Below are positions 18,051 through 27,437 of a stretch of DNA of 64,000 bases, one piece after another. Numbering within the stretch: the first letter of the stretch is position 1; every line of letters begins with the position of its first letter. This DNA comes from an uncultured Bacteroidota bacterium (lineage in GTDB: Bacteria; Bacteroidota; Bacteroidia; Flavobacteriales; Flavobacteriaceae). Location of the stretch: contig CACKBA010000003.1 in assembly GCA_902598295.1 (NCBI GenBank), positions 1-64,000 on the forward strand, written 5' to 3'. The translations under genes and the position numbers were made by a program. The notes under the pieces were generated by a model. The model made no database searches, had not been told where the DNA came from, and was given only the letters and a program-made list of their open reading frames with translations.

Positions 18051-19204
18051 CAAAAATTTTAGGTTATAAAAGATATAAAAATAGTATTTCATCACCTATT
18101 ATAAAAATTTCGATTCTTTCAATTATCGTTGGAATAGTTATCATGAATATATCTATGTCAATCGGTTTTGGCATTCAAAAAAATATTAATGAAAAATTCT
18201 CAAATAATGTTGGCGATTTAATTATTACAAACTATGGCAATAACTTATTTGAAACTGGTAATCCAATCGATTTGGATACTTTAAACTTATCAAATCTTCA
18301 AAATCAAACTATAAAAGGTTTAAACAAGGTTTCATACAATCCTGTTGTATTTCCAAAAGATAATAGTTTTGAATTTTTAGTGTTTAAAGGATACGAGAAT
18401 CTAATTTCTACGGATTCTCCTAAACTTAAAAATAATCAAGTATCAGTTTCTAAATATTTTTCAAAAATAAACAACATGAAAGTAGGTGATGACCTTACTT
18501 TATTATTTTTTACGAAACAAAATAAATCTAACCCAAAAATTCGCAAGTTTAGTATAAAATTTATTTATGATACAGGTATACAAGAATTTGATAGTAAAAT
18601 AATTTTAGGAAATTTCAACCAATCAAAGCAGATAAACAATTGGAACATCAATCAAGCAGGTGGTATTGAAGTAAGTTTATTAAAACATAGCAATTTAGGA
18701 TTGATTTATGAGTCTGTACCCTCAAATTATAAAATAATGTTTAACAAAGATAGGTTTGGTGAAATTTATAATTGGATTTCCCTGTTTGACTCAAATGTAT
18801 ATTTAATTGTTTTTTTGTTAATTATTGTAGGTGGAATAAACATGATTACAGCTCTTTTAATTACTATTTTGGAAAAAAGAAAATTCATTGGGGTTTTAAA
18901 AGTTTTAGGAGCTAATAATACGAGCATAAGAAAAATATTTTTGATAAACGGATTATATTTAATTATAAGAGGTTTAGTTTTTGGAAATCTAATCTCTTTT
19001 ATATTATTGTTTTTTCAAGTCCAATTTAATATAATTGAGTTAGACCCCACAGTTTACTATGTTAACAGCGTTCCTGTCGATTTGAATTTTACAAATATTA
19101 TATTATTAAATATATCTGTAATTATAATGTCATTTTTGATGTTAATTATCCCTTCCCTTGTGGTTTCCAAATTAAATCCAACAACTATACTGAAATCTAG
19201 TTAA
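18026..19204 (+). CDS. FtsX/LolE-type ABC transporter permease
   Basis: A 392-residue membrane protein with one N-terminal helix (residues ~25-50), a large periplasmic MacB-PCD-like domain and three C-terminal helices (from ~255), the FtsX/LolC/LolE layout. The start is TTG at 18026, giving NFERFVASKILGYKRYKNSI, which matches the usual flavobacterial N-terminus of this family. A role in lipoprotein release or a related extrusion is inferred; no ATPase partner is adjacent. It begins inside the 5' end of the divergent DUF1343 gene. The following gene starts on the next base after its stop. Confidence 0.85.
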   Translation: MNFERFVASKILGYKRYKNSISSPIIKISILSIIVGIVIMNISMSIGFGIQKNINEKFSNNVGDLIITNYGNNLFETGNPIDLDTLNLSNLQNQTIKGLNKVSYNPVVFPKDNSFEFLVFKGYENLISTDSPKLKNNQVSVSKYFSKINNMKVGDDLTLLFFTKQNKSNPKIRKFSIKFIYDTGIQEFDSKIILGNFNQSKQINNWNINQAGGIEVSLLKHSNLGLIYESVPSNYKIMFNKDRFGEIYNWISLFDSNVYLIVFLLIIVGGINMITALLITILEKRKFIGVLKVLGANNTSIRKIFLINGLYLIIRGLVFGNLISFILLFFQVQFNIIELDPTVYYVNSVPVDLNFTNIILLNISVIIMSFLMLIIPSLVVSKLNPTTILKSS

Positions 19205-20188
19205 ATGAAAATTAAAAATAATATTTTAGAAACTATTGGAAATACCCCAATGATTAAACTAAATAAAATTGTAAGTGGAATTTCAGCTGAGGTTTTTGCT
19301 AAAGTTGAATACTTTAATCCAGGTAACTCAGTAAAAGATAGAATGGCAATAAAAATGATTGAGGATGCTGAAAGTTCAGGAAAGTTAAAACCTGGTGGTA
19401 CAATTGTGGAGGGAACATCAGGAAATACAGGTATGGGATTGGCATTAGGGGCAATAGTAAAAGGATATCGTCTAATTTGTGTAACTACAGATAAGCAGTC
19501 TAAGGAAAAGGTAGATATATTAAAAGCAGTTGGTGCAGAGGTGATTATATGTCCAACAAATGTTGAACCTGATGATGAAAACTCATATTACTCAACATCC
19601 AAAAGGTTAAGTTTAGAAATAGAAAATTCTTGGTACGTTAATCAGTATGATAATTTATCAAATTCTGAGGCTCATTATATGTCAACTGGTCCAGAAATAT
19701 GGGAACAAATGAATGGTCACATAGATCATTTTGTTGTTGGGGTTGGTACAGGGGGAACAATCTCTGGTGTGGGGAGATTTTTAAAAGAAAAGAATAATAG
19801 AATAAAAATTTGGGGTATTGATTCTTACGGTTCAATATTTAAAAAATATCATGAGACAGGTGAGTTTGATAAAAATGAAATTTACCCATACTTAACCGAG
19901 GGTATAGGGGAGGATATTCTTCCTGAAAATGTTAATTTTGAAGTAATAGATCACTTTGAAAAAGTTACTGATGAAGATGCAGCAATTTATGCAAGAAGGC
20001 TCGCTAAAAAAGAGGGTATTTTAGCAGGGTATTCGTGTGGAGCAGCTGTGGCTGGTTTACATCAACTAAAATTAAATTTTAAAAAAAATGAAAATGTTGT
20101 TGTTTTGCTTCACGACTCTGGAACAAGATATATAGGAAAAATTTATAATGATGAGTGGATGAAAAAACAGGGTTTCAAACTGGATTAA
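19205..20188 (+). CDS. PLP-dependent cystathionine beta-synthase/cysteine synthase family enzyme
   Basis: A fold-type II PLP enzyme of 327 residues. The PLP lysine is Lys44 in NPGNSVKDRMA. The substrate loop is EGTSGNTGMGLA and the phosphate-binding glycine loop GVGTGGTISGVGRF. There is no C-terminal CBS-domain pair and no heme-binding N-terminus. It resembles the flavobacterial proteins usually annotated as cystathionine beta-synthase; O-acetylserine sulfhydrylase activity is the alternative. It is directly adjacent to the upstream permease gene, which may only reflect gene packing. Confidence 0.85.
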   Translation: MKIKNNILETIGNTPMIKLNKIVSGISAEVFAKVEYFNPGNSVKDRMAIKMIEDAESSGKLKPGGTIVEGTSGNTGMGLALGAIVKGYRLICVTTDKQSKEKVDILKAVGAEVIICPTNVEPDDENSYYSTSKRLSLEIENSWYVNQYDNLSNSEAHYMSTGPEIWEQMNGHIDHFVVGVGTGGTISGVGRFLKEKNNRIKIWGIDSYGSIFKKYHETGEFDKNEIYPYLTEGIGEDILPENVNFEVIDHFEKVTDEDAAIYARRLAKKEGILAGYSCGAAVAGLHQLKLNFKKNENVVVLLHDSGTRYIGKIYNDEWMKKQGFKLD

Positions 20189-21533
20189 TTTCTAAAAGTT
20201 TCTGATGGAAATTCAAAAATACTTTCATAACCATTATCATTCACTGTTGTAACTGAAAAAAGATAATTATCTATAATTACTCCTTTCAATGTATATTTAT
20301 TTACATTTCCAACATATTTACTGAATTGCCAATGCGGAGATGATGTTTCTCTCCAGTATATTCTGTAACCTTTTATGTTTTTATCATTATTTTCATCCCA
20401 TCTGAATTTAACAGATGGTTCAACAATCCCTCCAATAGAAAGATTCTTAGGGGGGGGGGCGGAGAAGACCCTAATAAAACAAGGTTTATAATATTTACTG
20501 ATGTTAATTTTTTAACATAATTATAATCAACCCCATCAATTACATCTCCGAATTTGATGCCATTTTCAAATCTAATATCTTGATGCTGTCTATTGTAATT
20601 TTCATTGGATTCCATTATTCTGACACCAGCATAACCTAAATCATTAAAAGGTCTGTGATGACCTCCTCTACCAAAACGATCCAACCTATAAATTAGATTT
20701 GGTTTCATTTCAGGCATATACTTTTTTGTACTGCTATAAATAAAACGGGCAAGTTGTCTAGAGTTACCATCTACTTCTCCACCATAAAACCTCCTCATAT
20801 ATCTTTCTCGGTCTGTCTCATTTGCTGGCACAGGTTCAGAAAAAATTCTGAAACTTCTGTTATCAACTATTCCATTTACGCCTTCTATGTTACCAATCAT
20901 GTCATTGTTCATCACCCCAATAATTTCCCAATCATTTTTTTTTGCAAATTCAGCAAAACCCTGTCCACCATATAAACCTTGTTCTTCACCAGAAAGACCT
21001 AGATACACGATTGAGTTTTCAAATTGATATTTGGATAAAATTCTTGCAGCTTCAATTGTTCCAGCCATTCCTGATGCATTATCGTTGGCACCAGGTGATT
21101 CTGATAAATAATCATTAGGGTCGGAAACCCTGCTATCAATATCTCCACTCATTATAACATATCTATTTGGGTATTTAAAACCCCTTTGAATGGCAACAAC
21201 ATTATTTATCCAAACATCTCTCATAAGTCTAAGATTATTCCGTTTAAAATAATTTTTTTGATAAAATACATCTAGACAATTATTACATTCGGATGAAATT
21301 TTTTCAAATGAATTTTTAATCCATCTACGGGCAGCTCCAATTCCTCTGTAATTTGATATTGTATCACTTAAAGTATGTCTTGTACCAAAATTTGCTAAAC
21401 TAACTATATCTTTTTCTAAATTTTCTTTTGAAACTTTTGAAATAATTTCAAAAATTAGATTATCAATTTTGTCCTGAGAATAACTTATTGAAAAAGAAAA
21501 AAATAATATTACTATTAAAGTTTTCTTTTTCAT
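20185..21533 (-). CDS. Secreted M28 family metallopeptidase, frameshifted at a C10 tract
   Basis: Zinc aminopeptidase-like exported protein. It starts at ATG 21533 with signal peptide KKKTLIVILFFSFSISYSQ. The peptidase domain carries the M28 ligands (MSGDIDSR, GANDNASGMAGTIEAAR, LSGEEQGLYGGQGFA, NNDMIGN). At 20459-20450 (C10 on the coding strand, within GSSPPPP) the frame is lost, giving an unrelated end at 20373 (386 residues). In the other frame the protein continues PKNLSIGGIVEPSVKFRWDE, then GYRIYWRETSSPHW, to a TAA at 20187-20185: a fibronectin-III-like C-terminal domain typical of flavobacterial M28 peptidases. One extra C (or two fewer) restores a 449-residue protein. It follows the acyl-CoA dehydrogenase stop by 2 bp. 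Confidence 0.85.
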
Positions 21534-21535
21534 AA

Positions 21536-23338
21536 TTAAAAACAATATCTATTTTCCTTAGAAATAATTTTTGATATTTTTCTTTTCAGTTCTATTGGTT
21601 TTGGATATTTAAAATATTTCGTAAATCTTTTTAGACCCATTAGTAAAAACTTTTGTTCGCTTCCATCAGACAAAGAGAAAATTAATTCTTTAGCTTTATT
21701 TGAAATCAATTGATTTGCTTCATAGAGATAAAGTTGACTAATTGCTATTTGACCAACTTGGGAATCTTCACCAAACCTCTTACAATTCTTTTCAGTTCTT
21801 AGAATAGCAGATTCAGCCATATATATCTCAATTAAAACATCAGAGATGGCCAATAAAACTTCCTGCTCTTTCTCTAAATCCATTCCAAATTTTTTCATCC
21901 CTGCACCAGCAAGCATTAAAAAAACTTTCTTTAGGTTTCTTAAAATAATTTTTTCTTGGTCAAAAAGATTTGTCAATTCAGGCGTATCATATGATGGAAT
22001 CTCGGTTAGTTCATTAGCAACCTCCTCAGCTTTTTCAATTAGGTTTATATTGCCCTTGAAAGCTTTTTTAATTAACATTCCAATCGTAACTAATCTATTT
22101 ATTTCATTTGTTCCTTCGTAAATTCTAGCAATTCTTGCATCTCTCCATGCAGATTCCATAGGAGTTTCCGTTGAATAACCCATTCCACCAAAAATTTGAA
22201 TTCCTTGATCTGCACAATTTTGAGCATCTTCTGAAACAGCTACCTTTAAAATAGAGCACTCAATTACATATTCTTCAACACCCTTTAATTCAGCATCTTG
22301 ATGATTTTTACCATCACTCTTAAGAATTTCTATTCTATCTTCAATATCTTTTGATGCTCTGTAGGTAGCCGATTCGCCTACATAAGTATCCATTGCCATT
22401 TTGGCAATTTTTTCTTGAATTGCACCAAACTCAATTATTTTTGTTTTAAACTGTTCCCTTTCACTTGCATATTTAATTGATGAAGTAACAATTCTTCTTT
22501 CAGCATCAAGACAAGCAGCAGCCAATTTAATTCTGCCAATATTTAAGGCATTCATGGCAATTTTAAAACCATTCCCTCTTTCAGAAAGCATGTTTTCAAC
22601 TGCGACTTTAGTGTTGTTGAAAAAGACTTGTCTAGTTGACGAAGAGTGTATTCCTAACTTAGATTCTTCATTACCAAGTTCAATTCCATTTTCAGGATCG
22701 TTTTCTACAATAAAAGCAGTTATATTTTTATCATTTTCTATTCTTGCAAAAACTGTTAAAATATCAGCAAAACCAGCATTAGAAATCCACATTTTTTGAC
22801 CAGTTATTAAGTAGAATTTTCCATCATCAGAGAGTTCTGCTTTGGTTTTTCCGTTATTTGCATCTGATCCGGCACTTGGCTCAGTCAAACAATAGGCACC
22901 AATATGCTCACCCGTTGCTAATTTGGGTATATACTTTTTCTTTTGTTCTTCATTTCCATATAATAAAATAGGCATAGTTCCAATTCCTGTGTGTGCTCCG
23001 AATGCAGTTGATGTTGAACCAGAGCTACCAGAAAAATAGTCACAAACAAGTACGGATGATGTAAATGGCATTCCAAGACCACCATATTGCTCAGGAACTC
23101 CAACGCCTAGAAAGCCTAGATTTCCTGCCTTTTCCATAATTTCTTCTGTTAATTTATAATTGTGCTTTTCAAATTCGTGTTTTTTGTCCCAAATTTCTTT
23201 TTCTGCAAATTCTTTAACTGCATCCCGCATCATTTTTTGCTCATCATTAAAATCCTCTGGAGTAAATACTTCATTATAGTTGGTATCTCTCACAATAAAT
23301 TCACCCCCACGTGTTAAAATTTTATTTTGTAAATCCAT
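21536..23338 (-). CDS. Acyl-CoA dehydrogenase
   Basis: FAD enzyme for the first step of fatty-acid beta-oxidation, 600 residues. Family motifs: YGGLGMPFTSSVLVCDYFSG, CLTEPSAGSDANNGKTKAEL (FAD/substrate loop), GQKMWISNAGFAD, RIARIYEGTNEINRL with the catalytic-loop Glu in EGTNEI. A C-terminal extension of about 150 residues beyond the core domain puts it in the long-form group. It lies 1 bp after the thiolase in the operon marR-fadB-fadA-acd-M28. Confidence 0.94.
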   Translation of the reverse strand: MDLQNKILTRGGEFIVRDTNYNEVFTPEDFNDEQKMMRDAVKEFAEKEIWDKKHEFEKHNYKLTEEIMEKAGNLGFLGVGVPEQYGGLGMPFTSSVLVCDYFSGSSGSTSTAFGAHTGIGTMPILLYGNEEQKKKYIPKLATGEHIGAYCLTEPSAGSDANNGKTKAELSDDGKFYLITGQKMWISNAGFADILTVFARIENDKNITAFIVENDPENGIELGNEESKLGIHSSSTRQVFFNNTKVAVENMLSERGNGFKIAMNALNIGRIKLAAACLDAERRIVTSSIKYASEREQFKTKIIEFGAIQEKIAKMAMDTYVGESATYRASKDIEDRIEILKSDGKNHQDAELKGVEEYVIECSILKVAVSEDAQNCADQGIQIFGGMGYSTETPMESAWRDARIARIYEGTNEINRLVTIGMLIKKAFKGNINLIEKAEEVANELTEIPSYDTPELTNLFDQEKIILRNLKKVFLMLAGAGMKKFGMDLEKEQEVLLAISDVLIEIYMAESAILRTEKNCKRFGEDSQVGQIAISQLYLYEANQLISNKAKELIFSLSDGSEQKFLLMGLKRFTKYFKYPKPIELKRKISKIISKENRYCF

Positions 23339-23339
23339 A

Positions 23340-24521
23340 TTATATTAATTCAATTATTCCGGCTGCACCTTGTCCAGTACCCACACACATAGTAACCATT
23401 CCACGTTTCAATTTTTTCGCCTTCATCTCGTGAATTAGTTGGACTGTCAATTTTGCACCAGAACAACCTAATGGATGACCTAATGCTATTGCACCACCGT
23501 TTACATTTATTATATCACTATTGAGTTTTAACTCATTTATTACTGCTATTGATTGAGAAGCAAATGCCTCATTTAATTCAATTAATTCTATATCATTGAT
23601 TTTTAAACCTGATTGCTTCAAAACTTTCGGAATTGCTTTAACAGGACCCATTCCCATGATTTTTGGAGGCAAACCAGCAACACTATAATTTGTAAGTTTA
23701 GCAATAGGTTCCATTTTTATCTTTTTCAACATTTTTTCGCTAACTACCAAAAGAAAAGAAGCACCGTCACTCATTTGTGATGAATTTCCTGCCGTAACAC
23801 TACCATCTACAGAGAAGACAGGTCTTAATTTAGCTAACAAATCAAGATTTGTATCAGCTCTTGGTCCTTGATCTTGTTCAAAAATCTCCGATTTTATTTG
23901 TTTTTTTGAATTCTTATCAAGATATGTCTCATTGACTGTTATAGGTACAATTTGCGAATCAAATTTTCCATCTTTCATTGCTTGGATTGCTTTCATGTGC
24001 GAATTAAATGAGAACACATCTTGATCTTCTCTTGATATATTGAAATCTTTGGCCACTTGCTCAGCAGTTAAACCCATTCCCCAATAGTAATCTTCTTTTC
24101 CTTTAGAAACTGTATTATAACTTGGAACAGGTTTATAGCCTGTCATCGGTATGTAACTCATGCTTTCAACACCTCCAGCAATAATGCAGTCAGCCATTCC
24201 AGATTTAATTTTGGCAGTTGCGATTGCCAATGATTCTAACCCAGAAGCACAAAGTCTGTTCACGGTAACACCAGGAACGTCCTCAATTTTTAGACCCATA
24301 AGTGAAATTAATCTCGCAACATTAAATCCTTGCTCAGCTTCGGGGACAGCATTACCTACGATTACATCATCAATCCAATATTTATCAAAATCAGGAACTG
24401 ATTTAATTAAAAATGCTATTGTTTCAGCAGCTAACTCATCGGGTCTTTTAAACTTAAAAAAACCTTTGGGTGCCTTTCCAACAGCTGTTCTGAATCCTTT
24501 AACTATATAAGCTTCTCTCAT
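23340..24521 (-). CDS. fadA: Acetyl-CoA acyltransferase (thiolase)
   Basis: Thiolytic last step of beta-oxidation, 393 residues. The active-site cysteine is in VNRLCASGLESLA (about 90), the second His in NVNGGAIALGHPLGCSGAK and the C-terminal Cys in MCVGTGQGAAGI. The N-terminus AYIVKGFRTAVGKAPKGFF is typical of FadA/FadI-like thiolases. It sits between fadB (1 bp upstream) and acyl-CoA dehydrogenase (1 bp downstream), which supports a degradative rather than biosynthetic role. Confidence 0.95.
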   Translation of the reverse strand: MREAYIVKGFRTAVGKAPKGFFKFKRPDELAAETIAFLIKSVPDFDKYWIDDVIVGNAVPEAEQGFNVARLISLMGLKIEDVPGVTVNRLCASGLESLAIATAKIKSGMADCIIAGGVESMSYIPMTGYKPVPSYNTVSKGKEDYYWGMGLTAEQVAKDFNISREDQDVFSFNSHMKAIQAMKDGKFDSQIVPITVNETYLDKNSKKQIKSEIFEQDQGPRADTNLDLLAKLRPVFSVDGSVTAGNSSQMSDGASFLLVVSEKMLKKIKMEPIAKLTNYSVAGLPPKIMGMGPVKAIPKVLKQSGLKINDIELIELNEAFASQSIAVINELKLNSDIINVNGGAIALGHPLGCSGAKLTVQLIHEMKAKKLKRGMVTMCVGTGQGAAGIIELI

Positions 24522-24522
24522 T

Positions 24523-26928
24523 CTAGTTTCTTAGTGGTTTACCGTTTTTTAACATATATTGCATTCGTTCTAAAGTTTTTCTTTCGCCACATAGGGAAAT
24601 AAAAGCCTCTCTCTCAAGTTCAAGCAAATATTGCTCGGAAACTTTTGTTGGTTGAGAGAGGTCTCCACCACATAACACATATGCAATCTTATTTGCAATT
24701 TTTTTATCATGATCTGAAATATAATCACCAGCCCTTAATGAATCAACACCGACATAAAGCATTCCTAGTGCTTGTTTACCCAATACTTTTATATCATTCC
24801 TCTCTATTGGCTTTGTGTATCCTGCTTCAAACAAATTTAAAGCCTTTTGTTTTGCAATATAGATTTGATTTTTTTTGTTCATGACAGTTATATCTCTCCC
24901 CTTGATAAAGTAATCCAAATCATAACCCTCAAATCCTGATGTTGCTGTTTTTCCCATTCCAATATTCATAAAGTATTCTTGTAGGATGTTTACTTCAACA
25001 TCATTTTTTTTGAATTTATCGGATGCACGCAAAATCATTTCCTTCATTCCTCCCCCGCCAGGAAGCAATCCGATTCCAGCTTCAACCAATCCTATGTAGG
25101 TTTCACTATAAGGTATTACTGCGTCACATTGTAGACATAATTCACATCCACCACCAAGAGTGTAACCGTGAGGTGCAGCAACAACTGGGATAGCAGAATA
25201 TCTTAATCTCATCATGGTGTCTTGGAAAATTTTCATGACATGATTAAGTTCATCATATTCTTGCTCAATCGATAGCAAAAAAATCATACTTATATCAGCA
25301 CCAGCTGAAAAGTGAGATCCCTCATTACCAATAACTAAACCTTTGAAATCTTTTTCTGCAATTTCAACACCTTTTTTAAGTGAGCTGATTATATTTTGAT
25401 TGATGACATTCATTTTGGAGGAAAACTCAAGATTTACGATGTCATCTCCTATGTCATATAGAGTGGCTTCTGAGTTTGACCAAACGATTTTATCTCCTAA
25501 AATATTTTTAAGTATTATGAAACCTTCTTGACCGGGTTTTATTTTATATTTTTTTGATGTTAGGTCATAATATTCAACAATACCTTCAGATTCTCTGTAG
25601 AATTCATTGTATCCATTTAATAACATGTCATCAATCCATTTAGCAGTTTCTAAACCATATACTTTCATCAATTCTTTCCCCTCATTTATACCGATATAAT
25701 TCCATATTTCGAACGGACCATCTTTCCATCCAAATCCAGCTTTCATTGCTTCGTCAATACTAAAAATTGAATCAGAGATTTCTGGAATTCTGTTTTGAAT
25801 GTAGTGAAACATCCTTGAGAAATTTTCTTTGTAAAAATTAGATGCTTTATCATCACCGCTGACTAAAAATTTAAATTTTTCATTGGATGCCTTAATTTTT
25901 CTTGCTTTAGAAAGAATATCAAAATTGACTTTTTTTTGCTCAACATATTCCATAGAATCAAAATCTAAGCGAAGTATTTTAGATTTCCCGCCTTTGTCTT
26001 TAATTTTTTTATAAAAACCCTTGCCTGTTTTGCTGCCTAAGGCATTATTTTCAACCATTTTTTTTAAAAAATCAGGCTCTTTAAAAATCTCAATTGATTC
26101 ATCATTTTTGCAAGAGTCATAAATTCCTTTTGATACGCTTATTAGAGTATCAAGTCCAACAACATCAGCAGTTCTGAAAGTCGCTGATTTTGGTCTACCA
26201 ATAATACTTCCTGTAAGCTTATCAATTTCTTCAATAGTATAATCTCCATTTTTAACCTGGTGAAACAAGCTTTGTATTCCAAAGGTCCCTATTCGATTTC
26301 CTATGAATGCAGGTGTATCTTTGGCCAAAATGGAGGTTTTGCCTAAATATTTTTCACCATATTTCAATAAAAAATTAAGAAGATCTTTATCGCAATTGGG
26401 GCTAGGAATAACCTCAAATAAATTAAGATAACGTGGTGGATTAAAAAAATGAGTAATCGCAAAATTTTTATTAAAATCATCGGATCTTCCTTTACTCATT
26501 AGTTTAATTGGTATTCCAGATGTATTTGAAGTTACTATAGTTCCAGGTGTTCTGTGCTTTTCAATCAAATCAAAAACTTGTTGTTTTATCTCTAGTTTTT
26601 CTACAACAACTTCTATAATCCAATCAGCATTCTTGATTTCATGAATATCATCATTAAAATTTCCAAGTTTTATTCGATTAAGAAAGTTTTTTGAATAAAT
26701 CGGAGAGGGTTTTGATTTAATACATTTGTTAAACATTTCATTTACAATCCTATTTTTAACAGCTTTTGAATCTAAACTTAATTTCTTTTGTTTTTCACTT
26801 TCGTTAAGTTCATTCGGGCAAATATCCAGTAACAGTACCTCAATACCAATGTTTGCAAAATGGCACGCGATACCTGAACCCATGATACCTGAACCTAAAA
26901 CTGCAACTTTAGAAATATTTTTTTTCAT
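24523..26928 (-). CDS. fadB: 3-hydroxyacyl-CoA dehydrogenase/enoyl-CoA hydratase fusion
   Basis: Bifunctional beta-oxidation protein of 801 residues. The NAD-binding dehydrogenase comes first (VAVLGSGIMGSGIACHFANIG, residues ~8-28; ITHFFNPPRYLNLFEVIP; GNRIGTFG; GSKTGKGFY). The enoyl-CoA hydratase/crotonase domain comes last (HFSAGADISMI, AAPHGYTLGGGCELCLQCD, oxyanion-hole glycines, AGIGLLPGGGG). This is the reverse of the E. coli FadB domain order and is usual in Bacteroidota. The start overlaps the marR stop by 4 bp. Confidence 0.95.
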   Translation of the reverse strand: MKKNISKVAVLGSGIMGSGIACHFANIGIEVLLLDICPNELNESEKQKKLSLDSKAVKNRIVNEMFNKCIKSKPSPIYSKNFLNRIKLGNFNDDIHEIKNADWIIEVVVEKLEIKQQVFDLIEKHRTPGTIVTSNTSGIPIKLMSKGRSDDFNKNFAITHFFNPPRYLNLFEVIPSPNCDKDLLNFLLKYGEKYLGKTSILAKDTPAFIGNRIGTFGIQSLFHQVKNGDYTIEEIDKLTGSIIGRPKSATFRTADVVGLDTLISVSKGIYDSCKNDESIEIFKEPDFLKKMVENNALGSKTGKGFYKKIKDKGGKSKILRLDFDSMEYVEQKKVNFDILSKARKIKASNEKFKFLVSGDDKASNFYKENFSRMFHYIQNRIPEISDSIFSIDEAMKAGFGWKDGPFEIWNYIGINEGKELMKVYGLETAKWIDDMLLNGYNEFYRESEGIVEYYDLTSKKYKIKPGQEGFIILKNILGDKIVWSNSEATLYDIGDDIVNLEFSSKMNVINQNIISSLKKGVEIAEKDFKGLVIGNEGSHFSAGADISMIFLLSIEQEYDELNHVMKIFQDTMMRLRYSAIPVVAAPHGYTLGGGCELCLQCDAVIPYSETYIGLVEAGIGLLPGGGGMKEMILRASDKFKKNDVEVNILQEYFMNIGMGKTATSGFEGYDLDYFIKGRDITVMNKKNQIYIAKQKALNLFEAGYTKPIERNDIKVLGKQALGMLYVGVDSLRAGDYISDHDKKIANKIAYVLCGGDLSQPTKVSEQYLLELEREAFISLCGERKTLERMQYMLKNGKPLRN

Positions 26929-27359
26929 TTAAATATTTGACCGTCTTTAATTGTTTTGTTAATTGATTTTAAAACATCAAAAAAAATGTCTAGCTTTTTT
27001 TCCCCAATTTTATTTAAAACTATCTTATTAAATTTGTTACCATTTTTTTTTGATATTGCCCTTAGTTCTTTTCCTTTATTTGTTAATAAAATAAAAACAC
27101 CTCTTCTATCTTCCTCATTGGGAACCCTTTTTATTAAACCATTAATCTCCATTGACTTAAGGGTTCTGCCTAAGCTTGTGGATTCAAGTCCCATCTTTGG
27201 ACCAAGAGATGTTGAGGGTGTTCCTTTATTTGGATTTAAATTCAATAATACAACAGCTTGGGCTAATGTACCACCTGCTTTAATTGCTTGTTCATTATGC
27301 ATCTTATATATAGACCTCCAAGTATATCTAATATGATGCTCAACAAATTTTTCTGACAT
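26925..27359 (-). CDS. MarR family transcriptional regulator
   Basis: A 144-residue winged-helix regulator heading the beta-oxidation operon. The recognition-helix and wing region are visible (MGLESTSLGRTLKSMEINGL, then IKRVPNEEDRRGVFILLTNK, ~77-115), with the MarR Asp/Arg wing motif NEEDRRG. It overlaps fadB by 4 bp, so it is probably co-transcribed and may be controlled by an acyl-CoA-type ligand (inference). A perfect 28 bp palindrome lies 16 bp upstream of its ATG and is the obvious operator candidate. Confidence 0.9.
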   Translation of the reverse strand: MSEKFVEHHIRYTWRSIYKMHNEQAIKAGGTLAQAVVLLNLNPNKGTPSTSLGPKMGLESTSLGRTLKSMEINGLIKRVPNEEDRRGVFILLTNKGKELRAISKKNGNKFNKIVLNKIGEKKLDIFFDVLKSINKTIKDGQIFK

Positions 27360-27375
27360 TCCTTTAATTTACAAA

Positions 27376-27403
27376 AAAAATACTATGCATGCATAGTATT
27401 TTT
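27376..27403. promoter_or_regulatory. Perfect 28 bp palindrome: MarR operator or purL terminator
   Basis: A perfect inverted repeat with arm AAAAATACTATGCA (27376-27389) and its exact complement at 27390-27403, with no spacer. It lies between purL (ends 27438) and marR (starts 27359), both on the minus strand. A MarR dimer could bind it for autoregulation. On the minus strand it is also followed by a run of eight T (27380-27373, partly within the arm), so it could act as an AT-rich terminator for purL. The sequence does not decide between these. Confidence 0.6.
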
Positions 27404-27437
27404 GAATTTATTAAAGAAAATATAATCTAAAATTAAA

